Assembly (NCBI GenBank): GCA_963762615.1
Contig: CAVXLG010000012.1
Location: 310,001 to 374,000, forward strand
DNA length: 64,000 nt
Source: PALSA-505 sp963762615
GTDB lineage: Bacteria > Actinomycetota > Actinomycetes > Streptosporangiales > Streptosporangiaceae
Direction of reading: 5' to 3'
This document shows positions 35,706 through 44,595 of the stretch, piece by piece. The notes under the pieces are model-generated. The model was given only the letters and a program-made list of their open reading frames with translations. It did not search any database and was not told the DNA's origin. Each line of letters begins with the position of its first letter. The first letter of the stretch is position 1. Both the position numbers and the translations under genes were made by a program.

Positions 35706-36155
35706 TTCAAGGTCGTCACGCCAGAGGAAGCCGGTTACACGGCCAGCGGCGCCCAGTTCAAGTACGTGCAGGCCGGTGTCTTCTTGCGCAACCCGGCCCA
35801 GTTCCCAGTGCGGACTACATTCTGCCGTCAGTCCAGCTCCGCTCGGCCGATGAGATAGTCATGCTCTACGCGTACACCTTCGGCGGCTCGTCGTACCAGA
35901 ATGACTTCTTCGCCTGGTCGCCGTCCAGTCAAGCCGAGATCGCCGGGATCGGCGGCCCCCGCGTCGTCGCAACCTGGTGCGCTTCCCCGACTAGCTACCA
36001 GCCAGCCGCGGCGGGCAATGGCAATGGCAGCTTCCCTAATGGCGACACCATCACGGAAGACCTGAACTACAGCCCGTCAACGGGGACCCGCACTTCCCGG
36101 ATCGGCGACCCGAACGGGCGCAGCCTGACCGGCTACTGGTTCGCCGGCGATTTAA
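35706..36155 (+). pseudogene. Degenerate paralogue of the secreted protein at 53.3 kb
   Basis: It starts without a start codon or signal peptide: GYTASGAQFKYVQAGVFLRNPAQF, resembling GYAVTAAQFNAVTAVVYLRNPAQY of the 53.3-kb gene. A one-base deletion near 35804-35806 (CCC) moves the frame to PSADYILPSVQLRSADEIVMLYA...FGGSSYQNDFFAWSPSS, matching VQLWSSGLVLVTG and following residues. The C-terminus runs into a hairpin. It lies 72 bp from the tRNA-Pro fragment. Confidence 0.7.
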
Positions 36156-36160
36156 GCCCC

Positions 36161-36190
36161 CGCCCGCCGGGGAAGGACGCCCGGCGGGCG
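36161..36190. terminator. GC hairpin
   Basis: CGCCCGCCGGG (36161-36171) and CCCGGCGGGCG (36180-36190) form a perfect 11-bp stem with an 8-nt loop just past the degenerate secreted-protein gene. Confidence 0.65.
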
Positions 36191-37189
36191 GGCGTACGGT
36201 GCGTGATGCCCATAGCAAGGACCGCACCGCGGACGCGAAGGGCGGAGACAGGCGCCCGGTCACTCACGGGGAGCGCCTGCCTCCGCCCACGCAACCCGGC
36301 CCCCGCTAGCCCGGCCGGGCGGGTTGTACTCTCCCTCGGCAACAGGACAGCCGCATCCCGTGGAGAGCGCGCGCAGGCACCGTGCAGACACCATGGAGAT
36401 CGCGCGAGCGTGGCGGACTGCGTGGCCCGGCGGCGCGCCGGTTCCCGCCGCGGGTGTGGTTTGCCACGGCCGAACGGGGGTTCGATAATCGGCCGGATGG
36501 GGGACACGGCGGGAGTTTCAGCCTTCATGACGCTGGGGAGTACGCCGCTCGGCCAGGGCGACGGCCTGGCCGAGCGGCCTGAAGCCGCGGCGGATACGGC
36601 ACGCCACGCTCGGCCTGACCTGGAACGTGCTGGACGTGCCCGAGACACGCGAGGAACCGGGTCCGCTGCCCGGGCGCTCCTTCCGGCTCCTGGTCCACAG
36701 GCCGCTACCGGGACAGCCGGGCACGGCCGGCGACTTCATCATGATCGTGCGCTCATACTCCGGGCCCCTCAGGTGGCGGATTACTCCGGTCGTGGCGGGG
36801 TAGTGCAGCCGGGCGGCGGCGTTCCCCATCCCGCTTGGCCGATGGTCGTCACCGATGTGCCAGCTGAGCGGGGTGCGGCGCGTCGGGGGCGCCGCCGCTC
36901 GCCCTATCGTGGCTCCTGGCCGCAGCTATCGTCTGCGGCATTCTGGCCGTTGGCGGTAGTGAAGATGGTCCGGTCCTGGCGCTTCCCCGGTGATCGTTTC
37001 CTTATCCGGCGTCGGCCTCATGGCGCAAGAATCCTTCCGGAGTGCGCACGCGAGCGACTGCCCTTCGCCCGCGGCCACGGCCGCGCAGGCGCACCGGAGC
37101 GCCCCCCCAGGCGAACGCCAGGCGCTCTGGGCATCGGAATCAGCAGCAACGCCGGCAGGCCGCCTGGCCCGCCTGGACGCCGGGGTGGG
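36191..37189. other. About 1 kb without a supportable gene
   Basis: Open frames exist only because of high GC. One stretch near 36590-36800 on the plus strand (LTWNVLDVPETREEPGPLPG...FIMIVRSYSGPLRWR) is protein-like but lacks a start and is not recognised; it may be a gene fragment. Confidence 0.4.
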
Positions 37190-37903
37190 TCAGGCCGGCT
37201 GGAGGTGGGGGGTCAGTGTGGCGGCCAGGCCGGTGAGGAGGATGTCGAGGCCGCGTTCGAGTTCGGCGGCGCCGTCGTAGGCGGCCAGGTCGGGGGCGAG
37301 GCTGCGCAGCAGGGGGAATTCGGCGAGGGGCAGCCGGTGCAGGCCGAGCCGTAGCAGGTCGTCGGTTTCGTCCGGGTTGTCGATGAGTTCCTGCAGCTCG
37401 TTGAGGACGTGGCCGTGCAGGAAGCCGAATAGGGCGCGGTAGATGTGCAGGGCGTGGGGCCCGCTGAAGCCGGCCCCGGTCAGCAGGGCCAGGGTGTCTT
37501 CGAGCGGGCGCAGGGTACCGGGGGGGCGGAGCGCGAGCGGGGTGGCCAGCGGCCGGGTGACCAGCAGCGGCACCACGTGCGGGTGGGCCAGCGCCAGGGC
37601 GCGGTAGCGGCGGGCGACGGCGCGCAGCTGAGCCTGCCAGTCGGGGTCGTCGGGGTCGACGTTGAGCTGGGCCAGGATTGTTTCGGCGACGCCGTCCAGG
37701 ACGGCTGCCTTGTTGGCGGCGTGCCGGTACAAGATCATCGGGTCGCGGTCCAGGGCGTGGGCGAGGCGGCGCATTGACAGTGCGTCGGCGCCGTCGCGGT
37801 CGATGATGTCCAGGGCGGCGGCCAGCACCGCCTCCCGGGTGATCTTGCCGTCCCGGTGCGCGGCGGCATGGCCGGCAACGGGGCGGGGCAGGGGCGGGTT
37901 CAT
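37190..37903 (-). CDS. TetR family transcriptional regulator
   Basis: A 237-residue TetR-type repressor: HTH at residues 20-65 (ITREAVLAAALDIIDRDGADALSMRRLAHALDRDPMILYRH) and a TetR_C-like all-helical ligand domain ending LTGLAATLTPHLQPA. The ATG at 37903 is used; GTG 37909 (VITM) is an alternative with GGAGAG upstream. An inverted repeat over its promoter suggests autoregulation and possibly control of the divergent microprotein genes. Confidence 0.93.
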   Translation of the reverse strand: MNPPLPRPVAGHAAAHRDGKITREAVLAAALDIIDRDGADALSMRRLAHALDRDPMILYRHAANKAAVLDGVAETILAQLNVDPDDPDWQAQLRAVARRYRALALAHPHVVPLLVTRPLATPLALRPPGTLRPLEDTLALLTGAGFSGPHALHIYRALFGFLHGHVLNELQELIDNPDETDDLLRLGLHRLPLAEFPLLRSLAPDLAAYDGAAELERGLDILLTGLAATLTPHLQPA

Positions 37904-37948
37904 CGTGATCACGCCTTCTCTCCGGCGGCCGGGGCCCGCAGGCTCGTT

Positions 37949-37974
37949 AACACTGCATGTTAACAGTGTTGACA
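37949..37974. promoter_or_regulatory. TetR operator candidate with promoter elements
   Basis: AACACTG (37949-37955) and CAGTGTT (37964-37970) form a perfect inverted repeat with 8-bp spacing, including GTTAAC words. TTGACA (37969-37974) overlaps its right arm and would serve as the -35 of a plus-strand promoter toward the small-protein genes. Confidence 0.7.
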
Positions 37975-38035
37975 CTATTCTATGGGAGTGTTTAACTGTA
38001 GGTCTACAGCGTTAACCGTTTCTGGGAGCAATTTC

Positions 38036-38116
38036 GTGATCGTCATCGTCGGGCTAGTCATCCTGATCGCCGCAGTGATCGCCGCGGCATCGCCCGCGAA
38101 CCGAAGCCAGCCGTAA
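38036..38116 (+). CDS. 26-residue single-TM microprotein
   Basis: GTG 38036 to TAA 38116 encodes MIVIVGLVILIAAVIAAASP followed by a short polar tail: one TM helix. GGGAG lies 8-12 nt upstream. First of a row of very small proteins downstream of the divergent TetR promoter. Function unknown. Confidence 0.5.
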   Translation: MIVIVGLVILIAAVIAAASPANRSQP

Positions 38117-38209
38117 CCGCGGCGGCCCGGATCTGGCATCGCCACCCCAACGCGTCACCCGCGGCCTCAACAGAGACCTCCGGCAACCCCAGCAAAGGAA
38201 GGCAGCACG

Positions 38210-38383
38210 ATGAGCGCAGAAGACGAGGTCAAGAACACCGCCGAGACGGCCAAGGGCAAAGTCAAGGAAGGCGTCGGCAAGGCCACCGGCAATGAGTCCC
38301 TCGAGGCCGAGGGCCACGCCGATCAGGCCAAGGGCGACCTCAAGCAGGCCGGCGAGAAAATCAAGGACGTCTTCAAGAAATAG
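38210..38383 (+). CDS. CsbD family stress protein
   Basis: A 57-residue hydrophilic Lys/Glu-rich protein with the CsbD repeat: EVKNTAETAKGKVKEGVGKATGN and AEGHADQAKGDLKQAGEKIKDVFKK. CsbD proteins are abundant under general (sigma-B-like) stress; the molecular role is unclear. AAAGGAAGG precedes the ATG. Sits between single-TM microprotein genes. Confidence 0.93.
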   Translation: MSAEDEVKNTAETAKGKVKEGVGKATGNESLEAEGHADQAKGDLKQAGEKIKDVFKK

Positions 38384-38509
38384 CCAGTGCGGGCCCGGGC
38401 CGGGTCCCCACCGCGGCCCGGGACAGACCGCGAACGCGTCCAGCGCCAGCCCAGCCAGGTACACGCAACTCCGTCCCGCAGGGCCGGCGCGCATCCGAGA
38501 GGAAACCCC

Positions 38510-38584
38510 ATGTTCATCGGCTTCGGAACTATCGTCCTGATCGTGATCATTGTGCTCGTCGTGCTGATGCTGCGGCGGCGCTGA
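38510..38584 (+). CDS. 24-residue hydrophobic microprotein
   Basis: ATG 38510 to TGA 38584 encodes MFIGFGTIVLIVIIVLVVLM then a basic end (LRRR). One TM helix with positive cytoplasmic end. GAGAGGA is at SD distance. Similar tiny hydrophobic proteins accompany CsbD in actinomycetes; function unknown. Confidence 0.6.
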   Translation: MFIGFGTIVLIVIIVLVVLMLRRR

Positions 38585-38781
38585 GCGCTGCAGCCGCCCG
38601 CTGCCGCGGTGCCCGGCCCGGCAGGGCGCAACTGGCCACGGCAGGCAACCGCCCAGCCACAACCCCAGCCGGCGGTAATCCCCGGCGCCCCCCGGCCCCG
38701 GACTGACTCACCACCGCCGCGATCCGGAGATTCCGGCGCGGGACTGCTGACATCGATCAGCCGAAGAACAGGAGGCACCCG

Positions 38782-38901
38782 ATGCGGACACTCGGATACA
38801 TCACGGTAGTCACCATGGCGGCCGCCGCCGCGGCCTTTGGGCTGCTGGCGATCATGTCATTGCCGGACGTACGGCGGTACTTGAAGATCAGGAAGATGTG
38901 A
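38782..38901 (+). CDS. DUF6893-like small protein
   Basis: A 39-residue protein: MRTLGYITVVTMAAAAAAFG, TM helix, and the characteristic end SLPDVRRYLKIRKM. This ending (MPDxRRYLxIRxM) is the hallmark of the actinobacterial DUF6893 small membrane proteins. AGGAGG lies 7 nt upstream. Function unknown. Confidence 0.75.
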   Translation: MRTLGYITVVTMAAAAAAFGLLAIMSLPDVRRYLKIRKM

Positions 38902-38974
38902 CCCGGGGAAGCACCAGGCCCCGGCAGGCCCGCACACGGCGGCTATGTGCCGGCCCACATGAAGGGAGGATCAG

Positions 38975-39148
38975 ATGATTGCACTATTTCTGCTGCTGGT
39001 GATCGTGGCGATGGCGCTGGGCATCGTGGGCGCTGTCGCGAAGGGACTGTTGTTTCTGTTGTTCATCGGCATTGTCGTGTTCCTCGGCGCCCTTCTTCTG
39101 GGCGCCCTGCGGATGCGGCGGCGACCCGGGAGGCCCGCGGCCCGGTAA
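38975..39148 (+). CDS. 57-residue hydrophobic two-TM protein
   Basis: ATG 38975 to TAA 39148: IALFLLLVIVAMALGIVGAV, a Lys, then LLFLLFIGIVVFLGALLLGA and an Arg-rich tail. A short helical-hairpin membrane protein. GAAGGGAGGA provides the SD. Resembles 'hydrophobic protein' entries in actinomycetes associated with stress loci. Confidence 0.65.
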   Translation: MIALFLLLVIVAMALGIVGAVAKGLLFLLFIGIVVFLGALLLGALRMRRRPGRPAAR

Positions 39149-39611
39149 TTTCCTCCGGTCACCTCGAAAAAGTGCAGCAGAACTTCGTCGAGGGAGAGGA
39201 CGGCAGCCCTCATACGGCGCTGTGACCGTGCGGGCCGTAGTGCCCGGCTGCGGCCGGGCGGCGGTCATCTCAGCGCCGGCCGACAGAATCGGGGCGCCTT
39301 AAGAGGGAAACAGGTGTCGTAAACGAGGCGGGTAGTCGAGGGTCCGGCATCCCGTCGCCTGGCGCGGTGTACATGAACTCCGGCTGCTAGCTGCGCGACA
39401 CGTCCGTTACGGCGACCCTGACGATCACGGCGGCCTGACCTTGTGCCGGGTTCACGGGTAGCGGGTCAGTGTGAATCACGAGTCAAGCGCGAGCCGTCGC
39501 TCATTCTTCCCGACCTAAGCCGCTCGGGCCTTGGCTTACCGGCCCGGGGGGCGGATTATCGGTCGGGGGCGGTCCGGAGCGGGGCGCCCGGCAGACAGGG
39601 AGGGGTTTGTG
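39149..39611. other. Intergenic region
   Basis: About 460 bp with no supportable gene; presumably the promoter region of the secreted barrel protein. Confidence 0.4.
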
Positions 39612-40052
39612 ATGAAGGTTCGCAGGTCTATCGTGGCGGCGGGCGCGGCTGTCGTCCTGGGCGGCACGGGTGCGGTGGTGCTGCCGGCCGTGGCCAGCGC
39701 GAGCAGCGCTATGCACACGCTGAAGTTCATCTCGGTGACGAAAGCCTCGGTCGGATTCACTAAGACGTCGGGAGGCTCGCAGGACACTGACGTCAACGCG
39801 GTAGGCAAGACCGTCGGCTTCGACATGCTCTACTACTCGGCGACCTCGGCGACCACTGCCGCCGTGAACGTCACGGGTGACTTCAGCGGCGGGTTCCTGT
39901 ATGGCACGGGCACTATCAACATGAAGACCGGCGCGTTCAGCAACGGCAAGGTGACCGGGGGGACCGGCGCGTTCAAGGGAGCCACCGGAACGATCAAGAC
40001 CAAGGCCATCTCCAAGACCAAGACCGCGGTCACGATCACCTACAGCACGTAG
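39612..40052 (+). CDS. Secreted allene-oxide-cyclase/dirigent-like barrel protein
   Basis: A 146-residue exported protein: signal peptide (VRRSIVAAGAAVVLGGTGAVVLPAVASASS), then a strand-rich domain with GTGTINMKTGAFSNGKVTGG and GTGAFKGATGTIKTKAI. The G-T-G-x-F/Y-x-G-A-x-G-T pattern is typical of AOC/dirigent-like eight-stranded barrels in bacteria. No Cys. ATG 39612 with GGGAGG upstream. Enzymatic activity cannot be assumed; many bacterial members are of unknown function. Followed by a strong terminator. Confidence 0.7.
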   Translation: MKVRRSIVAAGAAVVLGGTGAVVLPAVASASSAMHTLKFISVTKASVGFTKTSGGSQDTDVNAVGKTVGFDMLYYSATSATTAAVNVTGDFSGGFLYGTGTINMKTGAFSNGKVTGGTGAFKGATGTIKTKAISKTKTAVTITYST

Positions 40053-40458
40053 GGCCCGGCAGCCTCACGAAGGCGGGACGGTCCCGACGGCGGGGCCGTC
40101 CCGCCTTGCCAGACACGCCGTAGCCGCCTTGCTTGCTGGTGTCGGTGCCGGCCACGCCGCTTTTGAGCTCGTGGGTGGTGGCGGCGGACAAGGCGGTGCC
40201 CTTAGCGTTGCTGACCGAGGTGGTGGCCGTCTCGGTGTTGGCCTTGCCGAGCAGCACCGGCGCCGGTGACGTTGCCGCGGCGCTGGCCGGGGCGGCCCGC
40301 CCAGCCAGCCCAGCGGCCGCACCCGCGCCGGCCGCGGCGGCGCCGAGCAGCACCGCCCGCCGCCGCCGCGGCGCGGCCTCCTGACCGCTGCCCGTGGCGT
40401 TGCTGCCGGTGGTCTCGGGCTCGTCTGCGCCGGCCCGCGGATGTGGCCGATTTCTCAT
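40036..40458 (-). pseudogene. Tat-signal secreted protein, probably 3'-truncated
   Basis: ATG 40458 has GAGAGGAG at SD distance. The product begins with a polar region, then a twin-Arg-like signal (RRRRAVLLGAAAAGAGAAAGL) and a short mature part (TATTSVSNAKGTALSAATTHELKSG...GYGVSGKAG) as in repeat-rich secreted actinomycete proteins, which are usually several hundred residues. Here it runs into the hairpin at 40070-40107 and stops inside the convergent gene's end. Likely a truncated gene. Confidence 0.5.
40070..40107. terminator. Strong intrinsic terminator
   Basis: AAGGCGGGACGG (40070-40081) and CCGTCCCGCCTT (40096-40107) form a perfect 12-bp stem with a 14-nt loop, 17 bp after the barrel-protein stop. 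Confidence 0.85.
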
Positions 40459-40834
40459 TGCCGGGCTCCTCTCAATCTGCTTACCGCGCCGTGAAGGCCG
40501 TGCCCGCCCTCATCTGACCTGCAAGGTGATGGCGGTCCATCCCGTGCCGCCCCGTTCCACGCCTTCCGGCGGGCACCGGCGAACTTCAGGTAAGGAGCCT
40601 TCTCGCGCCTACAAGACGAGCACCACCGAGGCATGAAGACAAGGCCTGGCGGCCTGCCGGAGTACCACGGCGTCAGTGGCTCAGCGAACGCGATGCAGCT
40701 GCCCGCCCCTACTGAGACGCCGGGGGTGCCCGTTAACGTGGGTCCAACGGACGCGGGCACCGGCCGCCGAGCCCAGGCCCATCGCCACGTCCACCAAGTG
40801 AACTAGCCTCCCCTTATTTGCCGCTGGCCTTTGC
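40459..40834. other. Intergenic region
   Basis: No gene supported; lies between the Tat-signal gene and the duplicated leader of the repeat-protein cassette. Confidence 0.4.
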
Positions 40835-40977
40835 GCGTGCGACGTGTCACACTCAGGGCTGCGAGCGGTGTCCCCGCCCCCTCTTGCGGCTGTTCCGCCG
40901 AAGCCAGCGGGCCGCCCGTCCCCGGTTACGGGACCGGCTGAGCCTGCGGGCCGTCCAAGGGGGGAGGTGGCAGCCCG
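40835..40977 (+). repeat. Duplicated 143-bp leader, copy 1
   Basis: Nearly identical, same length and no indel, to 43283-43425. Each ends with an SD (GGGGGGAGGTGGCAGCCC) directly before the GTG of a repeat-protein gene, so it is a duplicated promoter/5' leader. Confidence 0.9.
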
Positions 40978-42111
40978 GTGCGTATGCCCCAGCTCGCCAC
41001 ACGTTCGGTCAGATTTCTCGCCGTCCCGCTACTTGCGGCGGGGGTGGCTGCCGGGGCCGCGCCCGCAGTTCCCGCTGTGGCCCGGACCAGATCTCAGGAC
41101 GTGCCGGTATCCGTCCCCTCCACCGGTCAGCTCTCCGGCGTGGCGGCAACGTCCGCCACCAACGCCTGGGCGGTCGGCTACACCGGCACCGGCAGCGGCA
41201 AGCCGCTGATCTTGCGGTGGAACGGCACCGACTGGACGCGGATGCCCAGCCCGAGCGCCGCGGGCGTCCTCTTCGGCGTGGCCGCGACCTCCGCCACCAG
41301 CGCCTGGGCGGTCGGCTACACCGCCACCGGCAGCGGCAAGCCGCTGATCTTGCGGTGGAACGGCACCGACTGGACGCGGATGCCCAGCCCGAGCGCCGCG
41401 GGCGTCCTCTCCGGCGTGGCCGCGACCTCCGCCACCAGCGCCTGGGCGGTCGGCGCCGCTGGCGGCAAGACGCTGATCCTGCGGTGGAACGGCAAGACCT
41501 GGAGACAGGTCCCCAGCCCGAGCTCCGGAATCTACAGCAGTCTCTCCGGCGTGGCCGCGACCTCCGCCAGTAACGCCTGGGCGGTCGGCATCACCACCAC
41601 GAGCGCCAGCGTCTACAAGGCGCTGATCTTGCGGTGGAACGGCAAGACCTGGAAACGGGTGGCCAGCCCTAACCCCGCAGGCGGTGCCTTCCTCAACAGC
41701 GTGGCCACCACCTCGGCGCGCAGTGCCTGGGCGGTCGGCCAGGCCGGCGGCGACACCCATCCCACCAAGTCCCTGATCCTGCGCTGGAACGGCAAAGCGT
41801 GGAAGCAGGTACCCAGCCCCACCCCCGCAGGCGGTGCCTTCCTCAACAGCGTGGCCACCACCTCGGCGCGCAGTGCCTGGGCGGTCGGCCAGGCCGACGG
41901 CGAGACCCATACCACCAAGTCCCTGATCCTGCGCTGGAACGGTACCTCCTGGAAGCGGGTGCCCAGCCCGAGCCCTGGGGCCGACAGCAGCCTTTCCGGG
42001 GTGGCCGCCGTCTCTGCCCGTAGCGCCTGGGCGGTCGGCTCCGCCAGCAACAGCACCGGGACTGTCAGCAAGACGGTGATCTTGCGCTGGAACGGCAAGA
42101 CCTGGAAGTGA
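40978..42111 (+). CDS. Secreted repeat protein (AWAVG/RWNG repeats), paralogue 1
   Basis: A 377-residue exported protein. Leader peptide RMPQLATRSVRFLAVPLLAAG leads into about seven ~45-residue repeats with the consensus LSGVAATSATSAWAVG...KTLILRWNGKTWKRVPSPS. The short W-rich strands suggest a beta-propeller of BNR/Kelch-like type at the cell surface. GTG start with a strong SD; the GTG rather than the internal ATG is favoured because paralogues keep GTG. Adjacent repeats 1 and 2 are nearly identical in DNA, a sign of recent duplication. Confidence 0.85.
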   Translation: MRMPQLATRSVRFLAVPLLAAGVAAGAAPAVPAVARTRSQDVPVSVPSTGQLSGVAATSATNAWAVGYTGTGSGKPLILRWNGTDWTRMPSPSAAGVLFGVAATSATSAWAVGYTATGSGKPLILRWNGTDWTRMPSPSAAGVLSGVAATSATSAWAVGAAGGKTLILRWNGKTWRQVPSPSSGIYSSLSGVAATSASNAWAVGITTTSASVYKALILRWNGKTWKRVASPNPAGGAFLNSVATTSARSAWAVGQAGGDTHPTKSLILRWNGKAWKQVPSPTPAGGAFLNSVATTSARSAWAVGQADGETHTTKSLILRWNGTSWKRVPSPSPGADSSLSGVAAVSARSAWAVGSASNSTGTVSKTVILRWNGKTWK

Positions 42112-42147
42112 CCAGTCCCAGACCATAAGGGGGGAGGTGGCAGCCCG

Positions 42148-43248
42148 GTGCGCATGCCCCAGCTCGCCACGCGTTCTGTCAGTGTCCTAACCGTCCCGCT
42201 GCTGCTCGCGGGGATAATCACCGGGATCGCGCCGGTTACGGCTGCAGTTGCCCGGGCCGGGCCCGCGGGCCCGGCGGCCTCTTTTACCATCACCGGCCAG
42301 CTCGACGGCGTGGCCGCCGCCTCCGCCACCAACGCCTGGGCGGTCGGCTTCACCGGCAGCATCTCTAGCCCTAAGACCCTGATCGTGCACTGGAACGGCA
42401 AGACGTGGACCCACGTCCCCAGCCCGGCCACGGTCAGCGGGCAGCTGAGCAGCGTGACCGCCATATCTGCCACCAATGCCTGGGCAGTTGGCGACACCGG
42501 CAGCACCAGCACTAAGACTCTGGTCATACATTGGAACGGCAAGACGTGGACCCACGTGCCTAGCCCGGCCCTGCCGCACAGCTACCTTTCCGGCGTGGCC
42601 GCCACGTCGGCCCGCAGCGCATGGGCGGTCGGCTCCACGGGCGCCGTCCCTGCGAGTCTGATCCTGCGGTGGAACGGCAAGACCTGGACGCGGGCGTCCA
42701 GCCCGGAAGGGCTAGACAGCTTTGCCCTTGGCGTGGCCGCCGCCTCCGCCAGCAACGCCTGGATGATCGGTAACGACAACGGCGCTCCGCCAACGCCCTG
42801 GCTGCTGCGCTGGAACGGCGCGGCCTGGAAGCGGGTGCCCAGCCCGATCTCGGCGGGCTACGATATCCTCCGCGGCATAGCCGCGGTCTCCGCGCGGAGC
42901 CTGTGGGCAGTCGGCGGCAACATCAACACCGGCGAACTGCTGAGCATGCACTACAACGGCACCGCGTGGAAGAAGGTGCCCACCCCCAGCCCAGCGGCCA
43001 GCGAGCTCAGAGGGGTGGCCAGCGCCTCCGGCGGCGCGGCCTGGGCGGTCGGCTTCACCGGCAGCAAGACCTTGATCCTGCGCTGGAGCGGCAAGGCGTG
43101 GACGCCCGTGCCCAGCCCGAGCCCGGCAGGCAGCAGCTCCCTCATCGGCGTCACCGCCATCTCCGCGAGCAGCGCTTGGGCGGTCGGCTACACCGGCAAC
43201 GGCAATAAGACGCTGATCCTGCACTGGAATGGCACCGCCTGGAAATGA
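42148..43248 (+). CDS. Secreted repeat protein, paralogue 2
   Basis: A 366-residue paralogue with the same leader (RMPQLATRSVSVLTVPLLLAG) and seven repeats (LDGVAAASATNAWAVGFTGS...KTLIVHWNGKTWTHVPSP). It starts 37 bp after paralogue 1 stops. The spacer (ACCAGTCCCAGACC...GGAGGTGGCAGCCC) is repeated before the PQQ-propeller gene. Repeats are more diverged than in paralogue 3. Export via Sec likely; ligand unknown. Confidence 0.85.
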   Translation: MRMPQLATRSVSVLTVPLLLAGIITGIAPVTAAVARAGPAGPAASFTITGQLDGVAAASATNAWAVGFTGSISSPKTLIVHWNGKTWTHVPSPATVSGQLSSVTAISATNAWAVGDTGSTSTKTLVIHWNGKTWTHVPSPALPHSYLSGVAATSARSAWAVGSTGAVPASLILRWNGKTWTRASSPEGLDSFALGVAAASASNAWMIGNDNGAPPTPWLLRWNGAAWKRVPSPISAGYDILRGIAAVSARSLWAVGGNINTGELLSMHYNGTAWKKVPTPSPAASELRGVASASGGAAWAVGFTGSKTLILRWSGKAWTPVPSPSPAGSSSLIGVTAISASSAWAVGYTGNGNKTLILHWNGTAWK

Positions 43249-43282
43249 GCTGCTACCTGGCGTTTTTGCCTATTGCTTCCGA

Positions 43283-43425
43283 GCGTGCGGCCTGTCATGC
43301 TCAGGGCTGCGAGCGGAGTCCCCGCCCCCTCTTGCGGCTGTTCCGCCGATGCCAGCGGGCCGCCCCTCCCCGGTTACGGGACCGGCTGAGCCTGCGGGCC
43401 GTCCAAGGGGGGAGGTGGCAGCCCA
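43283..43425 (+). repeat. Duplicated 143-bp leader, copy 2
   Basis: Copy of 40835-40977 in front of paralogue 3. High identity of non-coding sequence shows duplication of a whole cassette rather than convergence. Confidence 0.9.
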
Positions 43426-44562
43426 GTGCGCACGCCCGAGTTCGCCACACGTTCCGTCACCGTAATGGCCGTCCCGGTGCTGCTGGCCGGCGCGGTCGCC
43501 GCGATCGCGCCGGTAACGGCTGCTGCCGCCCGGTCCGGGCCTGCGGGCCCCACGGCATCCTTTGCCATCAGCGGCGGCCTTTATGACGTGGCTGCCACGT
43601 CCGCCAGTAACGCCTGGGCGGTCGGCTCCGCCGGCAGCCCCTCTCGCCCTAAGACTCTGATCCTGCACTGGAACGGCAAGACTTGGACGCGGGTGCCCAG
43701 CCCGAGCCCTGCGGGCAGCTACCTCTACGGCGTGGCCGCCACGTCCGCCAGTAATGCCTGGGCGGTCGGCTCCGCCGGCAGCCCCTCTCGCCCCAAGACT
43801 CTGATCCTGCACTGGAACGGCAGGACCTGGACGCGGGTGCCCAGCCCGAGCCCCGGAGCCTACGCCAGGCTGTCCCGTGTGGCCGCCACGTCCGCCAGTA
43901 ACGCCTGGGCGGTCGGCTCCGCCGGCAGCCCCTCTCGCCCCAAGACTCTGATCCTGCACTGGAACGGCAGGACCTGGACGCGGGTGCCCAGCCCGAGCCC
44001 CGGCACGTACGCCAGCCTGTCCGGCGTGACTGCGATCTCCGCCCGCTCGGCCTGGGCGGTCGGTGGCACCTCCACTAAGGTCAGCGGCAAGACCCTGATC
44101 TTGCGGTGGAACGGCACGGCCTGGAAGCGGGTGCCCGGCGCCAACCCGGGACCCGAGAGCTTCCTCGGTGGCGTGGCCGCTGTCTCCGCCAGTGACGCGT
44201 GGGCGGTCGGCTGCAGCATCTGCCTTACTTCCAGCCCGTTTGTCAAGCCCGTGATCGAGCGGTGGAACGGCACGGTGTGGACGCGGGTGCCCAGCCCGAC
44301 CCTGGCAGGCGGCGCCGGCCTTTCCGGAGTGGCCGCCATCTCCGCCCAACGCGCCTGGGCGGTCGGCGGCACCGACAGCGCTACCGAACCCGCGAAGACC
44401 CTGATCGTGGAGTGGAACGGCACGTCCTGGAAGAAGGTGGCCAGCCCGAGCGGCCATCTCTCTGGCGTGGCCGCGACCTCCACCGGAAATGCCTGGGCGG
44501 TCGGCTCTACTGGCGGCGGCAAGACCCTGATCCTGCGCTGGAACGGCAGGACCTGGAAGTGA
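43426..44562 (+). CDS. Secreted repeat protein, paralogue 3
   Basis: A 378-residue paralogue: leader RTPEFATRSVTVMAVPVLLAG, then about eight repeats. Three consecutive repeats share ATSASNAWAVGSAGSPSRPK and are almost identical in DNA around 43600-44000, showing recent tandem expansion. One repeat has a Cys pair (GCSICLTSS), a possible disulfide. GTG start with the duplicated leader upstream. Presumed extracellular propeller. Confidence 0.85.
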   Translation: MRTPEFATRSVTVMAVPVLLAGAVAAIAPVTAAAARSGPAGPTASFAISGGLYDVAATSASNAWAVGSAGSPSRPKTLILHWNGKTWTRVPSPSPAGSYLYGVAATSASNAWAVGSAGSPSRPKTLILHWNGRTWTRVPSPSPGAYARLSRVAATSASNAWAVGSAGSPSRPKTLILHWNGRTWTRVPSPSPGTYASLSGVTAISARSAWAVGGTSTKVSGKTLILRWNGTAWKRVPGANPGPESFLGGVAAVSASDAWAVGCSICLTSSPFVKPVIERWNGTVWTRVPSPTLAGGAGLSGVAAISAQRAWAVGGTDSATEPAKTLIVEWNGTSWKKVASPSGHLSGVAATSTGNAWAVGSTGGGKTLILRWNGRTWK

Positions 44563-44595
44563 CCAGTCCCAGACCCTAAGGGAGGTGGCAGCCCG

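Noticed and set aside
35696..37354. 552-codon plus-strand ORF
   Set aside because: Only its first ~150 codons resemble a (degenerate) secreted protein; the rest has no coding signal.
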